Below, piece after piece: positions 59,135 through 64,000 of a stretch of 64,000 bases of DNA (the first letter of the stretch is position 1; the number at the start of each line of letters is the position of its first letter). The stretch is from positions 19,098,635 to 19,162,634 of the forward strand of contig JAJKFL010000005.1 in assembly GCA_021186555.1 (NCBI GenBank), in the 5' to 3' direction. Source of the DNA: Reticulitermes speratus (lineage: Eukaryota; Arthropoda; Insecta; Blattodea; Rhinotermitidae). The notes under the pieces were generated by a model. That model searched no databases, had not been told where the DNA came from, and saw nothing but the letters and a program-made list of their open reading frames with translations. A program made the position numbers and the translations under genes.

Positions 59135-59166
59135 CTGATGATGGTCCAGAAGAACCGAAGCATGTC
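59135..59166 (+). other. Hammerhead-like motif, family 1
   Basis: CTGATGA (59135-59141) is followed by T, GGTCC-AGA-AGAACC (imperfect stem) and GAAG (59157-59160, expected GAAA), then CATGTC. It is the counterpart of the 5819 motif (CTGATGATGGTC...ACCGAAACATGT). The A to G change in the GAAA box would be expected to abolish hammerhead activity. Confidence 0.5.
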
Positions 59167-59977
59167 GGAGTAGTAGTACAAAGGAAGAGCTATTGATACC
59201 CATACCTGTGTACTTGAATGGTTTCTATTTACAACTGTAATTGTGGTACATGGCGGAGCATGAACCAATGTAACGCTAGGGCTTGTTATATTGAACAGCT
59301 AAGGTTACGTGTAATTTTTTTGGTTTATGAGATGTGTTTTACCCTTCGTTTATAAAAATGTTACCGTTTTCAGCTACGTTTACAAGAAACTAATTTAATA
59401 TCTAACATTGTAACGGCTTCTTCAATCATTATGAATGAAGAAACGTCCGATAAAAAGTGGTGTGAATTAGCGCATTAATATTGTGTGAACCCCGTCATAG
59501 GAGGAGGCATTTTGTAGCAATGTACGGATACTGTAATTTGGAGCACATCTTACTGTTCTGTCTGTACCTACTAGAGGGAAACGCATATTTATGGAAATAT
59601 GAACTGCTACGATCCACAGCGTTCCAATTCTGAACACCGTTACATCAACATCAAAGGCTTCTATAATTCACAGTACTGTCTGACATCAATCACCATTGAG
59701 CTACTGCAAGCTAATGTAATACGTCACAGTGTGTTTTAAACCAGACGTACACACATGCATGTGTACGTGCTTATTCACATCCGCACATTAGCGTAACCAC
59801 AGATGGAAGGATCAATAGTTTGCAGCTATTTGCGTTCATTTTTCCCCGTGTAATCCAAATTATATTCCTGCATAAATCAGTAAGAGAGTACTCAAGTCTT
59901 CTGCAACGTAAAGCTGAGTCTTTGGGCGCGTATTTTCCCGACGTTGCTGTGGTTCCTAATGCCTTCATCTTTAGGGG
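59167..59977. other. Unannotated stretch
   Basis: Nothing recognised. Confidence 0.5.
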
Positions 59978-60036
59978 AACGTCGAGAACTCCTCGTCCAA
60001 CGACACGCCGTCACATCTCAGAAGACCTGAATCTTC
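59978..60036 (+). mobile_element. Penelope-like terminal module, family 2 (right part)
   Basis: Ggggaacgtcgagaactcct, then cgtccaacgacacgccgtca and ctcagaagacctgaatcttc, aligns with the downstream half of the 17822 module. The CTGATGA box and helix II are not visible. Confidence 0.5.
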
Positions 60037-60479
60037 AGGAATTCTGCCGTGATAATCTCTAATCTCGTAACTGTATAATTATAATTTTCGCTTTCTGTTG
60101 CATACAGATTTCACAATATAAAAAATCTAACAATTTGAACTACTTAATATACCTTGTAGAAACATAATGTTTAATGCTAATATTCAATTTGAACGAACAT
60201 GCCGTCTCTTCCATATTAAAACCACATACAAACATTGATTTTATACTTCAAATACACACGCGTATTTATGCTTGCAGTAATTGGATTTTTCGACTATTAT
60301 TTATACTGTGTAAATTCAGACAGTCTCTGTTTCCTTAGATCTCACTGCAGATTTTCTACGCTAGAAACTAAAGTTTCGCGTGACTTCCTTGGATTTCCAG
60401 TATCTTAAAATGTTCTTTCAACTTACTGCCTGCTAAGTAAGAAATTTCTCCCAAACTCTTGCCGTAATTTTTTTTCCAA
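60037..60479. other. Unannotated stretch
   Basis: Nothing recognised. Confidence 0.5.
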
Positions 60480-60868
60480 TGGTTCGACAGCCCCTTGGGG
60501 CCTAGGTCGCCTCATTTTTCGAGGCTTCACGATCACACTTTTTAGACACACCACACTCAGTAGGACTCCTCTGGACGAGGGACCAGCTCGTCGCAGAGAC
60601 CTCTACCTGACAACACACAACACTCACAAGAGACAGACATCCATGCCCTAGGCGGGATTTTTTTATTCCTGTCCCGTTTTTTTCCTTTGATCCATTTCAT
60701 ACTTTTAAATCCTTCCGTCCTTCTTCATGTCACTTATGTTCCATACTAGTCCTTATACAACAAACACAACACAAACATCCATGCCCTCGGCGGGATTCGA
60801 ACCCACAATCCCAGTAAGCGAGCGGCCGCAGACCCACGCCTAAGTCCGCGCGGCCACTGGGATCCTTG
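60480..60868 (-). mobile_element. tRNA-derived SINE, antisense, with duplicated segment
   Basis: On the minus strand a tRNA-Ser/Leu-like head reads tggccgcgcggacttagg (A box, complement of 60839-60856) and ggttcgaatcc (B box, complement of 60793-60803). The body ends near 60480. The segment catccatgccctcggcggga next to the B box is repeated at about 60638-60658 as catccatgccctaggcggga but there lacks the rest of the head. Either one element carries an internal duplication, or a headed copy was inserted next to a headless one. Confidence 0.75.
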
Positions 60869-62156
60869 CCCTAATATCACCAGCAAATAAGGCAGAATCT
60901 CCAGATAAGCAATCTTGGTCGTTATTGTTGTGTTCTGTTTTCTTCCTAGATTAACAAAACCACTCTTTTCTTCTTATCACTAAGTTGCAGAAAACTGGGA
61001 AAAAAATATTAAGCTGTGGTTTTTCTTGCTCGGGATTAAACCACATCATGAGATCTGTCTCAGTAATAGAAGTGGTTAGACGGTAGAAAGACAGACACAA
61101 CAGTGTGGGTCGACCGGCGACAGGAGGATGACAAAGCAATAAATGGGCCGTCTCTCTTCTGAAGAAACTTAACAATGGAACAAAGCGACGCGTCGCTGAT
61201 GGACAGACAGACAGACTGACTGACTGACTGAGGTCATGAACATAATAAGCTACGTTATTGAAGGCACAGCAGTTCCAGTGAACTTTCCTTTCTGTGAACA
61301 TTCACACGCAAGGAGTACCAACTGGAGGGAGATGTGGTGGCAATAGTGTAATATTGGACATGCAGTCGACCAACTAACAGTGCAACAAAGCCCGCCACTC
61401 GGACATCCTTTGTAGTTTGACTTAAAGGGAAGGCAGCTTTAACGTCAGCAGGACTGTTGTTACGATGTCGAAATAAAAGGATTTCGTCTCAGCAAAAAGA
61501 AATAAAAGCCACGTCACACGACCTTCGTGCCTCCCATCTTATCAGTAGGCCTAATTCTTACCATCTCTTTAGAGCTGTCCTTTTGCTTACTATCTATTCC
61601 ATCGATTTGCTCGCTTGTGCGTTTTTCCTTTTACATCTCTTGTCAGAATTTCAAGTTCCACCTACGTAATTTCATATTTTTATGCAAATATTTATTACAC
61701 ATTAATATATTTTGCTTCTATTATAATGCCTACAGCAGACATGCCTTCTACAGTCATGTCCAGACATCACAGACGGTGTTTAACTTCCTTTGTTTAGGTT
61801 TGAGCTCTTGTTAAAACTTACAAATACAGGCAGGTATGGAGAAGTTTATGAATACCATTTTTCAAATATGAATACGTGTTTTACGGATTTACTTACCCGA
61901 TTGGATATGACGGTAATTTATTTCAGATAAGAAATTATTACTGTAAGGCTATTCACGATTTCGATAAAATCTGTGAGATTACATGTTTTTTTACACTCCA
62001 GTAAATTCACCAGACTGAAAAACGTTTCGATTAAAAGTTCCGTACTTTAATGAAATTTTGGTGTAATAGATGTTATGGAATATTTTGTACTGTGAGAAAT
62101 TACTGAAAAATTTAAATATCCGTATTGTTTTTATATGCAGCAGGGTTTATAAGATA
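60869..62156. other. Unannotated stretch
   Basis: A GACA/GACT tetranucleotide run lies at 61203-61231. The 116-codon reverse frame 61301-60951 crosses it and is not recognised. Confidence 0.5.
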
Positions 62157-62455
62157 TGTAAGGTAAAGGTAAAGGTAAAGCAATCCCTATACAGGCCTGG
62201 GCAGGTGCTTAGGGCCTCAGGTGGATGAGGCTTACAGAATTTCTAGACAATTGGCACATGCAGGTGGCAAAGTTGTCAGCCCTACTCACAGGCTGCCTTT
62301 AACCCCCAGGAGATACCCATCATTTCTCTCAGAGACTGGGTCTACCCCAGGGCCATAGTACGGCCGAAAGTTTAAGTCAATGAAAATTTCCAATTACCCC
62401 ATCGGAAATCGAACCCGCAACCTTCCAGCTTGTGTGGCAGTGAGCAATTCTATGT
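62157..62455 (-). mobile_element. tRNA-derived SINE, antisense, TTTACC tail
   Basis: The plus strand starts with four AAGGTA-type units (62160-62180, complement of TTTACC), then ctgggcaggtgcttagggcc, caggctgcctttaaccccc and ttctctcagagactgggtc. On the minus strand the B box is ggttcgatttcc (62404-62415), preceded by an A-box region. It belongs with the headless copy at 22505. Confidence 0.8.
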
Positions 62456-63511
62456 TCCAAGAAAATTTCGTATGAAATTCCAGTCTCAAATTTGATTGAA
62501 ATCCGTTGAAAAGTTGTCGCGCGCACAGTTATACACAACCTTCTGATGGTGAGATTTTTATCTATTTTGTAAAGAAGAGCGCGTAATATACGTCTCTGTA
62601 TTTAAAACGAGTATAATGTTTAGCTATTTGCAAGCCAAACGTTTGAAAATGCATGCAATTTACAAGTGCAATACTTACACGAAACTTGCCTTTCTTAACT
62701 ACAATTATGATACCATTTACCCTGCCACCATCAGTGTTATGACTAACATTTTACACTCTCATATCGGTTCCTCATATCACATCTAAAATATAAAAACAAG
62801 ATGCATTACCCTTTTGCCTTACAATCGTAGATTTCTCCTATCGATCAAGTATTTTCATGCAGCTTATGGTAAAACAGTGACGTCGTAATGAAAATTACAA
62901 TTTCCCGTACCTTCTTGGAAAAGTCAAAATGATTGCATATTAAAATTCCATGAGTAAATTTTATATATATATTTTCTGTTTTATGGGGAGTGTTTAAAGG
63001 AGAGTAGAGTTACGTGGTGACGGTTAGAAACCAATGCTTACAGTCTGACCAGGCCTATGACTATGAAAGATGTTTTCTCCCACAGTTCATTGTAATTGTG
63101 GAGAACGCGCTGGAAGGAATATTTGTACCTAAGAGAGGGGAAAGAGGCTTAACATGCAGTTGGTGGGAGTTATCTAATGATTGTAAAGATAATACAAGTC
63201 AGTGAGGAAGGGACTGATGGAACTTGTAGCACACAAGAGCCAGGTGAGACATAAGCACATTGTGGTACTCGAACTTTAAGGAAAGAGGTAATTTTGGAGA
63301 CATCGTATAATGGATGATGGTATTAAAGTGACTACTAGGGGAATATAATGTGAGATTAGGGAAAGGAATTAAATTGCTTACGACAGGGTTTAATAGCGGT
63401 CAAACATCATAATGAAAAGCTTGGAACACTTTTATGGGTTAAGTATTCTCAATATTTCGAGGTACATGTTACGAAATGTCGTTAGTTTAATCTTTGAAGT
63501 TATTTGAAATT
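62456..63511. other. Unannotated stretch
   Basis: Nothing certain. The last 250 bp before LINE-A could be eroded upstream LINE sequence, but no residues of the polymerase or endonuclease are visible. Confidence 0.45.
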
Positions 63512-63885
63512 CTGTGTTTAGTAGAAACTTTTCCATATCGAGAATAATGGAGATCAGCTGGACCGATCGTGTGAAAACTGGAGTATTAAAAGGACTCAAT
63601 GGGACGAGAAATATTCTATATAAAATAAAACGAAGAAATACTAACTGGAGTGGTCACATCTTGCATAGGAACTGCCTTTTGAAACACGTTATTGAAGGAA
63701 AGATATAAAGGACGGGAATACGTGGAAGAAGACGTAAGCAGCTATTGGGTGACGTTAAGGAAAAGAGAAGCTACTGAAAGAGTAAGAACTAGATTGCACT
63801 CAGTGGAGACCTCGCTTTGGAAGACGCTGTGGACCTGTCGGAAGACAGACTAATTAATTCAGTAGTGAAGAGGAGCACAGAAACT
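63512..63885 (+). mobile_element. LINE-A 3' fragment
   Basis: The frame reads RIMEISWTDRVKTGVLKGLN, RNILYKIKRRNTNWSGHILH and RNCLLKHVIEGKI, a stop, then RGRRRKQLLGDVKEKRSY and, with further lesions, the terminal segment before actaattaattcag. It is the same C-terminal ORF2 region as the copies at 16.2, 20.2 and 22.7 kb, 5'-truncated. Confidence 0.85.
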
Positions 63886-64000
63886 CGTTGTGTAATTTAA
63901 TGTAGAGGCATTATAATATGCCTGCTAGTTTACGTACGAAGTATGCCGAAGCGGAGTACTGAATATTTAATTTTAGTTGTTATAAAATGTGCTTTAACTG
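63886..64000. other. Window end, unannotated
   Basis: Nothing recognised in the last 115 bp. Confidence 0.5.

Noticed and set aside
60793..60868. Functional tRNA-Ser/Leu gene on the minus strand
   Set aside because: Only a tRNA-like head; it is joined to SINE body sequence and no mature tRNA fold is evident.

Overview
This 64 kb window is AT-rich eukaryotic, almost certainly insect, intergenic DNA. I found no host protein-coding gene, no functional RNA gene and no operon-like organisation. The longest open frames are either simple-sequence translations or pieces of decayed transposons. The repeat content is the best clue to the source. There are many 3' fragments of two non-LTR retrotransposon families whose C-terminal peptides (WIGHILRRNCLLKHVIEG; W-DNIKMD...DWIDLAQ) I associate with cockroach and termite genomes. 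There are also tRNA-derived SINEs, mariner-like and pogo-like transposase relics, and a widespread insect repeat. A blattodean, perhaps Periplaneta, is my best guess; this is inference from recall, not a database result.

Layout. 0-5 kb: a 41-bp minisatellite (about 580-1712), then two LINE-B 3' fragments. 5-18 kb: mostly unrecognised sequence with a hammerhead-like motif (5.8 kb), a LINE-B fragment, a GC-richer patch with a G15 run (9.5-9.95 kb), repeat R1 copy 1 split by a nested LINE-B insertion with visible target-site duplication, two eroded SINEs, a LINE-A fragment and a Penelope-like terminal module. 18.8-30.5 kb is the densest part: an antisense mariner-like transposase relic, LINE-A copies, a microsatellite/SINE/LINE-A/microsatellite cluster, an N-terminal transposase-like fragment, LINE-B interrupted by (AT)15, a 49-bp-arm hairpin, a jockey-like reverse transcriptase tail and a SINE. 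31-38 kb: a 48-bp tandem repeat, a complete SINE with a perfect 13-bp duplication, LINE-B, and a pogo-like transposase relic with two of three catalytic residues destroyed. 39-48.4 kb: repeat R2 next to a second mariner-like relic, R1 copies 2 and 3, and between them a 185-bp pogo-type MITE. 48-64 kb: 59-bp and 37-bp minisatellites, several SINEs on both strands, further terminal modules, microsatellites and a last LINE-A fragment.

Nothing here acts together as a pathway. The window records layered transposon insertion and decay. The least ordinary items are the CTGATGA-hairpin-GAAAC motifs seen in several copies, the long hairpin at 29.5 kb, the datable nested insertion at 10.6 kb, the homogenised satellite near the left end, and the shared (TTTACC) tail joining several SINEs. 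I did not find a convincing new biological system.
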